The notes below the pieces were generated by a model. That model was given only the letters and a program-made list of their open reading frames with translations, ran no database searches and had not been told where the DNA came from. A stretch of DNA of 46,356 nt from Syntrophobacterales bacterium (GTDB lineage Bacteria; Desulfobacterota; Syntrophia; Syntrophales; UBA8958), in NCBI GenBank assembly GCA_018056545.1, contig JAGPFL010000005.1, forward strand, positions 1 to 46,356, given 5' to 3'. Position numbers and translations under genes: made by a program. Below, one piece after another: positions 14,948 through 23,427 of this stretch (position 1 is its first letter; every line of letters starts with the position of its first letter).

Positions 14948-16177
14948 CTATTGATCGAGACTTTCCAGATAGGTCAGAAGGTTAGCCTTCCGACTAGTTA
15001 GCCCCAGCTTTTTTCTGATGTTTTTTCGGTGTACATCGATGGAACCGGCGGCAATGCCGATGATCCCGGCTATCTCTTTGGTTGTCCGGCCGCTTTTCAC
15101 CAGGGAAGCCACACGCATTTCCCGGGGGGTGAGGTTGAACTGCCGGATGTTCTTCAGGAGGGGCGTGGCTATTTCATATAGGTGGGTTTCGATAATGTTC
15201 AGATAAGCCCGCTGTGCGGCGTCGAGATGACCTTTCTTCATCATCTCCACATAGGGCAGGACCAGGTTCCGAATATTCAGGACGAACCTCTCTTCCAGGT
15301 CCTTCTTGTCATCCTCCCGTTGTTGCAACAGTACCTTGAGGGTGGTGTTCAGTTCCTGAAGGGCCAGGTTGTTGCTTTCCAGCTCGGCGGTACGTTCCCT
15401 GATCATCTCTTCGAGGTGCCGGCGGTGCTTGTCGAGTTCCTTCTCCACCTGCCTTTTGTCGGTGATGTCCTGTACACAGGCGGTGGCCCCGATGTAGTTT
15501 CCTTGGTCATCCATGATCGGGGTGGTGACGAGGGAGGTGTAAACCACGGAACCGTCCTGGCGACGGAATTCGAATTCGTGGCTCTCCCGGATCCCCTGCC
15601 GGCGTCTTTCCAGGTAATACTGGGCCTTGGCCACACCCTGTTCGTCCATGAATTCAAAGAGATGTTTCCCGATCATCTCCTCGGGCGTGTAGCCCAGCAT
15701 GGCGGCCATATGGCGGTTGACGAAGGTGGTCACGGCGTGACGGTCGATCTGCCAGATCCCTTCGCTCATGTTTTCCACCAGAATGCGATATTTCCTTTCG
15801 CTTTTCTGCAAAGCCGCGTAAGCCTCCCGGCGTTCCATCGTGCCCGTCATGATGGTCCACACGTATTGCCGATCCCCGATGGTTAACATGGCGGCATTCA
15901 TAAGCCCCAGCTTCGTCTCCCCCTCCTTATTTGTCACCGGCATTTCGAGATTTTCCACCCGGCCGCTTTCCGCCAATTTATCCAGGAAGACCGCATATCG
16001 CTCCGCCGTGACGAATCCCGTCTCCACCCAGGTGCGCCCGAGCGCCTCCTCCCTCTCTAACTTCATGAACTGCAGAAAGGCCTGGCATGGGTCCACGAAA
16101 CGCCCATCCTCCCGGGACGTGATCCCTACGGGAATCATGTTTCTTATGTATGACATGGTTACCTCTCTGTCTTTCAT
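14948..16177 (-). CDS. PAS-domain LuxR-type transcriptional regulator
   Basis: A 409-aa protein. An N-terminal PAS-like region (about 10-120) is followed by a clear PAS/PAC domain at about 125-245 (ILVENMSEGIWQIDRH to CVQDITDKRQVEKE), a long coiled coil (about 240-300), and a C-terminal LuxR helix-turn-helix (LTPREMRVASLVKSGRTTKEIAG, then GSIDVHRKNIRKKLG). There is no kinase or receiver domain, so signal binding to PAS is presumably coupled directly to DNA binding. Proteins of this layout are common in Deltaproteobacteria. Two starts are plausible: ATG 16177, preceded by AAGGAGCGGAG, and ATG 16156, preceded by AGAGGT. The first is annotated. Confidence 0.88.
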   Translation of the reverse strand: MKDREVTMSYIRNMIPVGITSREDGRFVDPCQAFLQFMKLEREEALGRTWVETGFVTAERYAVFLDKLAESGRVENLEMPVTNKEGETKLGLMNAAMLTIGDRQYVWTIMTGTMERREAYAALQKSERKYRILVENMSEGIWQIDRHAVTTFVNRHMAAMLGYTPEEMIGKHLFEFMDEQGVAKAQYYLERRRQGIRESHEFEFRRQDGSVVYTSLVTTPIMDDQGNYIGATACVQDITDKRQVEKELDKHRRHLEEMIRERTAELESNNLALQELNTTLKVLLQQREDDKKDLEERFVLNIRNLVLPYVEMMKKGHLDAAQRAYLNIIETHLYEIATPLLKNIRQFNLTPREMRVASLVKSGRTTKEIAGIIGIAAGSIDVHRKNIRKKLGLTSRKANLLTYLESLDQ

Positions 16178-16215
16178 CTCCGCTCCTTCCCTAAAATGTT
16201 AGCCCGGATAGCGTA

Positions 16216-16434
16216 TCAGAACCACCGGGGGATTTCAATCCTGATGAGCTTGTAAAGAGGGGCGTTCGTCGATCCTGCGGTGACGCATTCCAGGGAGGCG
16301 CCCTTGCCGTTCCGGGAAACAGCATGTCCCATCAGCTCGAGAAGCCTGTTGTCACCCGTGAGCGGTTGTGTTAGGATGAATCCCGCACCCACGGCCGTGG
16401 CTTCTATCTGCCGGCAAAGATAAAGAACCTCCAT
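16216..16434 (-). CDS. Hypothetical small protein (72 aa), uncertain
   Basis: A 72-aa frame beginning MEVLYLCRQIEATAVGAG and ending LIRIEIPRWF, placed 38 bp before the PAS-LuxR gene on the same strand and divergent from the PAS-only gene at 16510. It has a sensible amino-acid composition but no motif I recognise and no strong Shine-Dalgarno (GCGGGA just before ATG). It could be a leader gene of the PAS-LuxR operon or non-coding. Confidence 0.35.
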   Translation of the reverse strand: MEVLYLCRQIEATAVGAGFILTQPLTGDNRLLELMGHAVSRNGKGASLECVTAGSTNAPLYKLIRIEIPRWF

Positions 16435-16444
16435 TCCCGCAGAA

Positions 16445-16463
16445 GGTCACTGATAAAATGACC
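16445..16463. promoter_or_regulatory. Inverted repeat GGTCA-N9-TGACC in a divergent intergenic region
   Basis: Perfect 5-bp arms separated by nine bases that include GATAAAAT, which could be a plus-strand -10. It lies between the divergent starts at 16434 (minus) and 16510 (plus), a typical place for an operator. Direct evidence is limited to symmetry and location. Confidence 0.35.
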
Positions 16464-16509
16464 GCACGGCCGAGGCCGTTTTCGAATCGGGAGGCAAAAG
16501 AGGCGAGTT

Positions 16510-18207
16510 ATGGTCGAAAAAAAAACGAAAGGGCAACCGCCGGCGGAACGGGAAGTGTTGCGGTCTCAATTCTCCCCGCCCGCGGGGGAAACAGCGGCAG
16601 CACCGCTGTCTTCCACCGGGAGACCTTTCCTTGACCGGGAAATTTGCGCCGGGCTTTTTGCTTCCTTTCCCGAAGGCGTGTCCGTGACGAATAAAAACGG
16701 CGTCGTGGTCTATGTCAATCCCGCCTTTGTCCGGATCACCGGCTACGACCTCAAGGATATCCCCACGGACAAACAATGGTTCCATAAAGCCTTCCCCGAT
16801 CCTGAAGAACGTCGGGAGGCCCTGTCCGTCTGGGTCAAGTATCAAACCTCCCGGATTCAGAAGAAGAAGGTTTTCCCCGTCGCCTGTAAAAGCGGACGGA
16901 TCTATCCCCTGGAGATTCGTCTCGCGGCCGCGACGGACGAGGGGCTCATCGCCATCTTCACCGAGAAGGAGACTCCGGAGGCCGACGACCCTCTGCACGG
17001 ACAGAGAGAGGACAAATGGCGTCTCCTGCTGGACATCATGAACGAAGGCTTCATCAATGTAAATGCCGATGGGGTGCCGGTCTTCGTCAATCAGCGCCTC
17101 TGCGACATGCTGGGCTACACCGGCGAGGAAATCATCGGCCGACCCCTGACCGTTTTCCTTGATGAAGAGAGCAGAGATATATTCAAGGAGGAGTTTGCGC
17201 AACGGGTCCAGGGCGGGAAAAGGCCGTACGAAATCACGTTCCTGCACAAGAATGGGCAACGCCGGTATTTCATCATCTCTCCCCGGCCATTGTATGACGC
17301 CGCCGGCCGCTTTGCCGGCAGCTATGCTGCCTGCACGGACATTACGGACCGGAAACTCATGGAGGAAGAGCTACGGCGGTCGGAGGCACGGTACCACCAT
17401 ATCTTCGACAATTCCGCCTTGGGCATCTTCCAGGTAACCCCGGAAGGGCGCTTGATCAACGCCAATATGGCGGCGGCCCGGATCCTGGGATACGAAACCC
17501 CCGAGGAAATGATGGCCGCCGTCACTGATGTCCGGACGCAATTCTACGCCGTTCCCGAGGAGCGCGACCGGGCCCTGGCGATCTTGGAAAGGGAAGGGGT
17601 GCTCATGGACTTCGAGACGCGCTGCCGCCAAAAAAACGGCTCTCGGGTTTGGGTGTCCATTAATGCCAATTTGATGCGTGACCGGAGCGGCAGGGTGTTA
17701 TGCCACGACGGCACCCTTCAGGACATCGACCACCGCAAGCGGGCGGAGGAGGAACTGAGCGAATGCCGGCAACGTTACGAGGAACTCCTGGCCGGGGTGC
17801 GGGAAATTGCCTGGGAAACCGATGCCGAAGGGCGGTTCGTCTATGTCAGTCCGGGGGTGACACCGGTGCTGGGTTATCATCCGGAGGAGCTTCAGGGTCG
17901 GATGCCCTGGGAATTTCTCCGGACCGACGACCTGGACAAGTTAAAGTTGCTCATTCGCCGGTTTCTGAACAATCCCGCCCCTTTGATTGTCCGGGAGGGG
18001 ATCGCCGTTCATAAACACGGCTGCCAGGTGGCCGTCACGGGCAACGGTTATCCCTTCTTCGATCGCCGGGGTACGTTTCTGGGATATCGGGGCATCCTCC
18101 GGGATGTCTCCCCGCGTCGGGATCAACTCATTTTTGATATCGGTGCAAAATCCCCCAAATCTCCCCGCAGGCCCGCTGATAAAGAGGCTCCTCCACGGCG
18201 TCCTTGA
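16510..18207 (+). CDS. PAS-only protein with four PAS domains and no output domain
   Basis: A 565-aa protein with PAS/PAC domains at about 45-155, 165-285, 290-415 and 420-540 (for example AGLFASFPEGVSVTNKNG, then LLDIMNEGFINVNADG, and PAC ends TDITDRKLMEEEL and LQDIDHRKRAEEEL). The C-terminus is a short basic tail with no kinase, GGDEF, HD or helix-turn-helix domain, so it would have to work by protein-protein contact, for example by feeding a signal to one of the neighbouring kinases (inference). AGAGGCGAG precedes ATG 16510. Codons 3-6 contain a run of nine A residues, a possible slippage site right at the start. The last 80 bp overlap the convergent gene at 18128-18433; loss of an output domain by rearrangement at this junction is possible. 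Confidence 0.85.
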   Translation: MVEKKTKGQPPAEREVLRSQFSPPAGETAAAPLSSTGRPFLDREICAGLFASFPEGVSVTNKNGVVVYVNPAFVRITGYDLKDIPTDKQWFHKAFPDPEERREALSVWVKYQTSRIQKKKVFPVACKSGRIYPLEIRLAAATDEGLIAIFTEKETPEADDPLHGQREDKWRLLLDIMNEGFINVNADGVPVFVNQRLCDMLGYTGEEIIGRPLTVFLDEESRDIFKEEFAQRVQGGKRPYEITFLHKNGQRRYFIISPRPLYDAAGRFAGSYAACTDITDRKLMEEELRRSEARYHHIFDNSALGIFQVTPEGRLINANMAAARILGYETPEEMMAAVTDVRTQFYAVPEERDRALAILEREGVLMDFETRCRQKNGSRVWVSINANLMRDRSGRVLCHDGTLQDIDHRKRAEEELSECRQRYEELLAGVREIAWETDAEGRFVYVSPGVTPVLGYHPEELQGRMPWEFLRTDDLDKLKLLIRRFLNNPAPLIVREGIAVHKHGCQVAVTGNGYPFFDRRGTFLGYRGILRDVSPRRDQLIFDIGAKSPKSPRRPADKEAPPRRP

Positions 18208-18433
18208 AGTTCGTGTAATCGATGGCGGCGGTCAGGGAGGCGATCTTCTCCACGACCTCCCCACGGGGAAGGAGGGTCCGGTAAAGATAATCGCGGCCCG
18301 CCGTCTTCGTCACCCGGGCTTCGGGAAAGATATTCCGGAGGTGATCGGGAAAACGGGCCCGGACGATGAGCGTATCCGGATCACGCCAGTCCTGGATGAT
18401 CGAAATAAACCCCCGTTCGGTAAAAATCCACAT
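18128..18433 (-). CDS. Conserved hypothetical protein (101 aa)
   Basis: A 101-aa protein starting MWIFTERGFISIIQDW, a pattern I associate with a widespread family of small uncharacterised proteins that begin MW-x-x-T-x-x-GF-x-S. ATG 18433 is preceded by GAGAGGA at good spacing. It is the last gene of a four-gene minus-strand operon (SPFH, zinc-ribbon, ParA-like, this), 28 bp after the ParA-like stop. Its last 80 bp overlap the 3' end of the convergent PAS-only gene. No catalytic motif is visible. Confidence 0.75.
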   Translation of the reverse strand: MWIFTERGFISIIQDWRDPDTLIVRARFPDHLRNIFPEARVTKTAGRDYLYRTLLPRGEVVEKIASLTAAIDYTNFKDAVEEPLYQRACGEIWGILHRYQK

Positions 18434-18461
18434 AACCAATCCTCTCTGCGCGACGGCGTGT

Positions 18462-19322
18462 TCAAACCGGCGTCCGTTTCCCGGGCCGGATTCCCTTTGC
18501 TGCGGAGGCATTCTTCTCCTTGCCTCCGACCTGTCGCGGCCGGCCTTTTCGCTCGGCGGCGGCAGGACCCTTCCCCCGGGCGATGATCTCTCCCGCCAGG
18601 GCCAGAAAGTCTTCGGCCCCGTAACTTTTCGGGGCGTAACGGAAGATCGTCTGCCCGTAGCCGGGGGCTTCGGCGATGCTGATGTTTTCCCGGATAATCG
18701 TTTTGAATAGTTTTGCGCCGAAACGTTCGCTGATCGTTTCGATGATGCCCTTGTTGAGTTTGCGTCGGGCATCGTAACGGGTGCCGATGATCCCCGTGAT
18801 CTCCAGGTCGGGGTTGAGACGTTTCTTCACCGTCTCGATGGTTTCGAGGAGTTTGCTCATTCCCTTGAGGGCCAGAAATTCCGTCTGCAGGGGGATGTAA
18901 ATCTCCCGGGCGGCGGTGAGGGCGTTGAGGGTGAGGATGCCCAGCGAGGGGGGGCAATCGATAAGGACGTAAGGGAAACCGGTGGACTGTTGCAGGGCTT
19001 CCCGAAGAATGAACTCCCTCCCCGGCACACCGGCCAATTCCATCTCCAGACCCGCCAGATCCAGGGAGGCGGGGATCATCGTCAGCCCGTCCACGGTGAT
19101 CAGGACCTCGGAGAGCCCGTGGGTCCCCTTGAAGAGGTCGTAAACCGTCCTGGTCAGCTCATGAGCCGGAACCCCCAGGGAATAGGTGAGGTGGGCCTGG
19201 GGGTCCAGATCGATGAGCAGGACCTTCTCTCCTTTCTTTTCCAGGCCGGCGGCGATGTTCAAGGCGCAGGTCGTTTTCCCGACACCTCCTTTCTGATTGC
19301 ATAGCACGATGATCTTGCTCAT
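18462..19322 (-). CDS. ParA/Soj-like AAA-type ATPase
   Basis: A 286-aa deviant Walker A ATPase. CNQKGGVGKTT is the P-loop with the signature ParA lysine (KGGVGKT), LLIDLDPQAH is the Walker A' strand, and YVLIDCPPSLG is the Walker B region. The C-terminal 30 residues are basic. ATG 19322 is chosen because GGAGGTGTC immediately precedes it; an in-frame ATG 15 nt upstream lacks a site. There is no ParB gene or parS-like palindrome nearby, and the gene sits in an operon behind an SPFH protein and a zinc-ribbon protein. It is therefore more likely an orphan positioning ATPase, perhaps organising a membrane complex, than the chromosome segregation ParA (inference). Confidence 0.85.
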   Translation of the reverse strand: MSKIIVLCNQKGGVGKTTCALNIAAGLEKKGEKVLLIDLDPQAHLTYSLGVPAHELTRTVYDLFKGTHGLSEVLITVDGLTMIPASLDLAGLEMELAGVPGREFILREALQQSTGFPYVLIDCPPSLGILTLNALTAAREIYIPLQTEFLALKGMSKLLETIETVKKRLNPDLEITGIIGTRYDARRKLNKGIIETISERFGAKLFKTIIRENISIAEAPGYGQTIFRYAPKSYGAEDFLALAGEIIARGKGPAAAERKGRPRQVGGKEKNASAAKGIRPGKRTPV

Positions 19323-19339
19323 GACACCTCCGTTCATAC

Positions 19340-20557
19340 TTACATGAAGACGCCGAAACCCAGGGCTTTCCTGTCGATGACGACCTTCATCGTTTCGTGG
19401 ATCAATTCCTGTCTGGTGGCTGTGAAAGGCTGATACACCAAAAGGGCCTCCCGGATTCGTATTTTCAGTCGGGGCAGGGCTTGGAAAAACAACCTTTTAT
19501 CCGCCACGATATTGGCCAGGGTCACCGGAGCGCTCTCCAGGGCCTCCGGTGCCGACAGGGTGACGGGATAGATGTACCGTCCCGGCAGCGTTTCATCATA
19601 GTCGTTTTCCGGCTGATGAACGGTGATCTGGCGGGCCCAGCGCATAAAGAGGCTCGGATGCACCTTGAAGGCCGGCGACCATAGGTGGAATTCCTTTTTT
19701 TCCAGCTCCGGGGTGATCACCCTGGGGAGATTGGCCAACCGGACCAGGTCCGCCAGGGACGCCAAGGCAAGACCTTCGCAGACGATCTTCAGGCGCCAGA
19801 AGGGCAGGTAGTGGGGATCTGCTCCCAACCCGGTCATAACGACGAAGGGAACCTTCTCCAGGGATGTCCCCGGGCAGGACCAGGCGGATTGGCAATTGCC
19901 GCAGGTCAGCACCAGGGTGTCTCTGCTCCCCTGGAGATCCCAGCCGCAGGCTGGACAGAGGGTGGCCAGGAAGCGGGTGCGCTCCCGTTCCCCCGCGGCG
20001 AGGGCCTGATATTTCCCGCTGTCGTCTTCCCTCCAGGGTACAACCTGTTGCGGGCGGAAGGCGTCGCGGAGGGCACCGTTTTTCATGATCATGGGCGTAT
20101 AGATGAGGCTCACGGCCTCACCGATGAAGATGCTTCTTCCCGAAGCGGGGGGGGACGGCGCCGTCTGCGGGATGACCTCCTCCACTTTCTGCAGCGGGCG
20201 GAGAAAGACGCCGGGGGTCTCGGGACTGAGAAACTTGAGCTTCATGGCCTGGGGACGCACCCCGAGGGACGGGTTCAATCCCTTGAGAAGCAGGGCCTGG
20301 CGGTTGGTGTCCACATAGACGCCCGTTACTTCCTGGGGCTGGATTTTATATGACAGGCCCCGGAGCCGCCAGTAGGGGATATAGAACACCTCCGCCGTTG
20401 TCGTCGCGGGGATGTAGTAGTGAAAAGGGGCGGCGGAGACGATATAAAGTCTGGTTCGGCAGAAGGCACAGGACAGGAGCCGGTCCGTCTCCTCCATGAC
20501 GACGGGGGCGCCGCATTGGGGGCACTGAAGCTGAATCTGCCAGTTAGATCCGTTCAC
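19340..20557 (-). CDS. Zinc-ribbon protein encoded with an SPFH protein
   Basis: A 405-aa protein with one zinc ribbon at the N-terminus (LQCPQCGAPVV, then CAFC, residues about 11-33) and a second in the middle (LCPACGWDLQG, then LTCGNCQSAWSC, about 198-230). Each ribbon is followed by a similar aromatic block (FYIPYWRLRGLSY and HYLPFWRLKIVCE), so the protein appears to be an internal duplication of a ribbon-plus-beta unit. I see no convincing transmembrane helix. The GTG start at 20557 overlaps the SPFH gene stop by 14 bp, indicating translational coupling and probably a shared complex. The family is not one I can name. Confidence 0.8.
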   Translation of the reverse strand: MNGSNWQIQLQCPQCGAPVVMEETDRLLSCAFCRTRLYIVSAAPFHYYIPATTTAEVFYIPYWRLRGLSYKIQPQEVTGVYVDTNRQALLLKGLNPSLGVRPQAMKLKFLSPETPGVFLRPLQKVEEVIPQTAPSPPASGRSIFIGEAVSLIYTPMIMKNGALRDAFRPQQVVPWREDDSGKYQALAAGERERTRFLATLCPACGWDLQGSRDTLVLTCGNCQSAWSCPGTSLEKVPFVVMTGLGADPHYLPFWRLKIVCEGLALASLADLVRLANLPRVITPELEKKEFHLWSPAFKVHPSLFMRWARQITVHQPENDYDETLPGRYIYPVTLSAPEALESAPVTLANIVADKRLFFQALPRLKIRIREALLVYQPFTATRQELIHETMKVVIDRKALGFGVFM

Positions 20558-21704
20558 CGCATTGGTTGCAGAACAGGGAATTGGGCAGGTTTTCCGTGCC
20601 GCAGGCGGGACATTTCTTCGGGGCGGGCTTTTGCGCCGCCGGGGCGCCGCACTGCGGGCAGAACTTGGCGTTGGCCGGGAGATTCTTCCCGCAGACCCCG
20701 CACTGCTGGACGATGAGGAGCTGGTGCCCGCAATGGGGGCAGAATCTCGCCTCCCGGGGCACCGGCCGGCGGCAGTCGGGGCATTGGGCGCCGGTTCCGG
20801 CGTCCCCGTCCGCAGAACCGGCGGCGGTGACGCCCCCTCCTCCCCCCGGGGCGGTCGGGGAACGCCAGGCCTCGGCGAACATGGCGGGCATCATGAACCC
20901 CATCCCCATCCCCATGGCGGCGCCGGTTTCCCCCTGATTGAGGGAGGCGTTTTCCAGGGCCAGGGCGGCCTTCATCTTCAGGAGTTTGTTGAGGTCGTCG
21001 AAGACGCCGAGTTTGCTCTTGTCGTCGATGGCCTTCTGCACCTCCGGCGGCGGGGTGATGGAGTTGATGTAAAGGGACGTCAAACCGAGACCGAACTGGC
21101 TGAAATCCTTCGTCAATGCCTCTTGCAGCCCTGCGGCCAACTCGTTGTAACGGGCGGGAAGATTGAAGATCGTATCGACCTTCTCGCCCAGAAAATCGTT
21201 CAGGCGGGAAACGATGACCCGGTTCAGGTATTCGGAGATTTCCTCAGTTGTATAGACCCCCTGGGTGCCCACGAGGCTGTTGATGAACAGGACGGGCTGA
21301 AGAATGCGGATGTTGAACACCCCGAAGGCCCGCAGCCGGATCAGTCCCAGTTCGGTGTCCCGGAAGGCCACGGGATCCCGGGTGCCCCAGGTGAGGTTGG
21401 GAAAAACCTTCAGGTTGGCGAAATAGACCTCCGCCCGCAGGGGACTGGTCATGGCCCAGGGGATGCTCAGGACCTTGGTGAGGATGGGGATGTTGGCGGT
21501 GCGCAGGGTATGACGCCCCGGCCCAAAGGCGTCGTAGGCCTTGCCTTTGTAAAAGAAGACGGCGGCCTGGCTCTCCCGGACCGTGAGCTGGGCCCCCCAT
21601 TTGATCTCACCGGAGCCGGTTTCGGGAATCCTCTGGACCAGTTGTTTCCCCGACTCGTCAAACCATTCGATAACCTCCAGGAAAATGACGTTGTCCGTAC
21701 CCAT
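20544..21704 (-). CDS. SPFH (band 7)-domain protein with C-terminal zinc ribbons, virion-core/YdjI-like
   Basis: A 386-aa protein. Residues about 20-240 form an SPFH domain of the YdjI type (WGAQLTVRESQAAVFFYKG near the start, GLTSLYINSITPP near the end). A helical region and a Gly/Met/Ala/Pro-rich linker (about 265-305) lead to a tail with several CPxC-type pairs (CPDC, CPHC, CGVC, CPQC, CPAC, CNQC) forming three zinc ribbons. GGGGGGAGG precedes ATG 21704. Proteins of this type assemble on membranes and have been linked to membrane-stress responses. It heads a four-gene operon with a second zinc-ribbon protein and a ParA-like ATPase. Confidence 0.87.
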   Translation of the reverse strand: MGTDNVIFLEVIEWFDESGKQLVQRIPETGSGEIKWGAQLTVRESQAAVFFYKGKAYDAFGPGRHTLRTANIPILTKVLSIPWAMTSPLRAEVYFANLKVFPNLTWGTRDPVAFRDTELGLIRLRAFGVFNIRILQPVLFINSLVGTQGVYTTEEISEYLNRVIVSRLNDFLGEKVDTIFNLPARYNELAAGLQEALTKDFSQFGLGLTSLYINSITPPPEVQKAIDDKSKLGVFDDLNKLLKMKAALALENASLNQGETGAAMGMGMGFMMPAMFAEAWRSPTAPGGGGGVTAAGSADGDAGTGAQCPDCRRPVPREARFCPHCGHQLLIVQQCGVCGKNLPANAKFCPQCGAPAAQKPAPKKCPACGTENLPNSLFCNQCGERI

Positions 21705-21738
21705 CGGCCTCCCCCCTTATGGCTGGTAATTTTCCGCC

Positions 21739-21767
21739 ATCCTAAGAGAAAGGAAAAACGCTGTCAA
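21739..21767 (-). promoter_or_regulatory. Sigma70-type promoter of the SPFH operon
   Basis: On the minus strand, TTGACA (21767-21762), a 17-bp spacer, then TAGGAT (21744-21739), giving a leader of about 30 nt before ATG 21704. A second TTGACA lies a further 30 bp upstream. Confidence 0.55.
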
Positions 21768-21803
21768 GGACAAAGCCGCTGTTGTGTCAAGAGCAAATAG
21801 AGT

Positions 21804-21840
21804 TGTCCGGTTTCGTAGCACATGAAATGTCCGGTTTTGT
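21804..21840. repeat. Direct repeat TGTCCGGTTTYGT x2, possible solo mobile-element end
   Basis: TGTCCGGTTTCGT at 21804-21816 and TGTCCGGTTTTGT at 21828-21840 match at 12 of 13 bases with a 24-bp period. Paired short direct repeats of this kind resemble transposase-binding sites at IS ends, but no transposase is adjacent. They lie in the divergent gap between the SPFH operon and the HD gene and could equally be regulator sites. Confidence 0.35.
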
Positions 21841-21989
21841 GACAGATGGATCGGCCATTTTTTGTTCATCCATGGAGGCGGAATCGGCACAGGAAGGGAG
21901 ATATATCGGAAGAGGCGGACAGCGGCGGCCCGACCGGTCGGCGTGCTTTTGAATTGATATTTTAAGGGGAGTGTTATAGTCTTTGGAAC

Positions 21990-23408
21990 ATGAAGATCCC
22001 GGATAGTTCCTTCGCCAACATTTATAAAGGGATGGCCCTCATCGCCGACCCGATCCACCAGTATGCCTGTTTCACCGTGCCGACGGACAAGGGGGGAGAG
22101 GAGAAAACAGAGAAGGATCTCATCGATTCCCCCTGGCTCCAGCGGCTCCGCCGGATATACCAGTTGCAGAGCGCCCGCTGGGTCTATCCGGCGGCGGAGC
22201 ATACCCGTTTTCAACATTCCCTGGGGACCATGCACGTGGCGGGAGAGTTCGCCCGTTCCCTCTATCCCAGCCTCCGGGAAGTGTGCGCGGACCTCCCTTC
22301 GGAAAGATACGTGGAGGAGCTCCTGCGCCTTGCCGGTCTCCTCCACGATGTGGGACACGGCCCCTACGGTCATTTCTTCGACGATCACTTTCTGGATCGC
22401 TATGGTATCACCCACGAGGACCTGGGCGGGGGGATCATCGTCCGGAAGTTGGGCAAAATCATCAGAAAGATCCGCCGCAGTCCTACAGGACCCTTCGCCC
22501 CGGGAGAGGAACTGGAACCCCGGCATGTGGCCTATCTCATCAAGATGCCCGGGGACGGACGGGAGGCGGCGCCCCGTTGGCTGTCCCTTCTCCGCCAGCT
22601 CTTTTCCGGGATCTACACCGTGGACAATCTCGACTACGTCCAGCGGGACGCCTTCATGACCGGCGTGTCCCTGGACATGGTGGATATCGCCCGGATTCGC
22701 TACTACAGCTTCTTCACCGACGCCGGCCTCACCCTCCACGAAGCGGGACTGTCGGCCCTGCGCCGCTTTCTGAACGCCCGGCTGAACCTGTACGCCAATG
22801 TCTATTTCCACCGCACCACCCGGGCCCTCGATCTCCATCTCCAGGAGATATTCAGGGAAACCATGGAACTGTTGTGCCCCGGTGATCCCCGGGAGGACCT
22901 CGAGTCCTATGGACGCCTCGACGAGTGGCGGCTCTTCGAGACGGTCCGGCGGTGGGCCGACCACGGCGATCTCCGGCGGAAAACGCTGGGCCGGGAGTGG
23001 CAGCGGCTCTACAGTCGTCAGGTGAAGTGGAAGATGTCCTATTCCACGGAGATATCGGTGGAGACGGTCCAAAAGGGGACGAGCTTCGCGGCGGCGGGAG
23101 ATTACGAAGAGCAGGTGCGCCGCCGCCTGCCGAAAGCCCTGCGGAATATACCCCTCCGGGTGGACCTGGCCACCCAGGACCCCCGACCCATCAATCCCAT
23201 GGCGCAGACGGACAAGCGGATCAATGTCTTCAATCCGGCGCTGGGCATCACTTCTCAGGAACCCCTGCGGGATATCTACCGGTTCATTCCCGCCCGGATC
23301 GTCCATTTCCGGGTCTTCACCATGAATCACGCCCATGATCCCGAGGTGGCCGCCGCGGCGGAGAAGGTCCTGGCGAATCCACCCACGCCCTCCCGGACGA
23401 ACATATGA
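21990..23408 (+). CDS. HD-domain phosphohydrolase, SAMHD1-like (putative dNTPase)
   Basis: A 472-aa protein of the HD phosphohydrolase superfamily. The four metal-ligand positions appear intact: H76 in RFQHSLG, H119-D120 in GLLHDVGHGP, and D215 in NLDYVQRD. DPIHQY near residue 20 and the position of the HD block match SAMHD1/YwfO-like proteins, which hydrolyse dNTPs or related nucleotides. The next gene, an NrdD-like ribonucleotide reductase, starts 19 bp downstream, so the pair may act on dNTP pools. A TATAGT at 21975-21980 lies only 10 bp before the ATG, which would give a nearly leaderless message if used; no strong Shine-Dalgarno is present. The substrate is inferred. Confidence 0.85.
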   Translation: MKIPDSSFANIYKGMALIADPIHQYACFTVPTDKGGEEKTEKDLIDSPWLQRLRRIYQLQSARWVYPAAEHTRFQHSLGTMHVAGEFARSLYPSLREVCADLPSERYVEELLRLAGLLHDVGHGPYGHFFDDHFLDRYGITHEDLGGGIIVRKLGKIIRKIRRSPTGPFAPGEELEPRHVAYLIKMPGDGREAAPRWLSLLRQLFSGIYTVDNLDYVQRDAFMTGVSLDMVDIARIRYYSFFTDAGLTLHEAGLSALRRFLNARLNLYANVYFHRTTRALDLHLQEIFRETMELLCPGDPREDLESYGRLDEWRLFETVRRWADHGDLRRKTLGREWQRLYSRQVKWKMSYSTEISVETVQKGTSFAAAGDYEEQVRRRLPKALRNIPLRVDLATQDPRPINPMAQTDKRINVFNPALGITSQEPLRDIYRFIPARIVHFRVFTMNHAHDPEVAAAAEKVLANPPTPSRTNI

Positions 23409-23427
23409 ACGTGAAAGGCTGGTGACC

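Noticed and set aside
18462-19322. Chromosome or plasmid partition locus (parAB)
   Set aside because: The ATPase is ParA-like, but no ParB gene, parS palindrome or replication gene is nearby; operon context points to another role.
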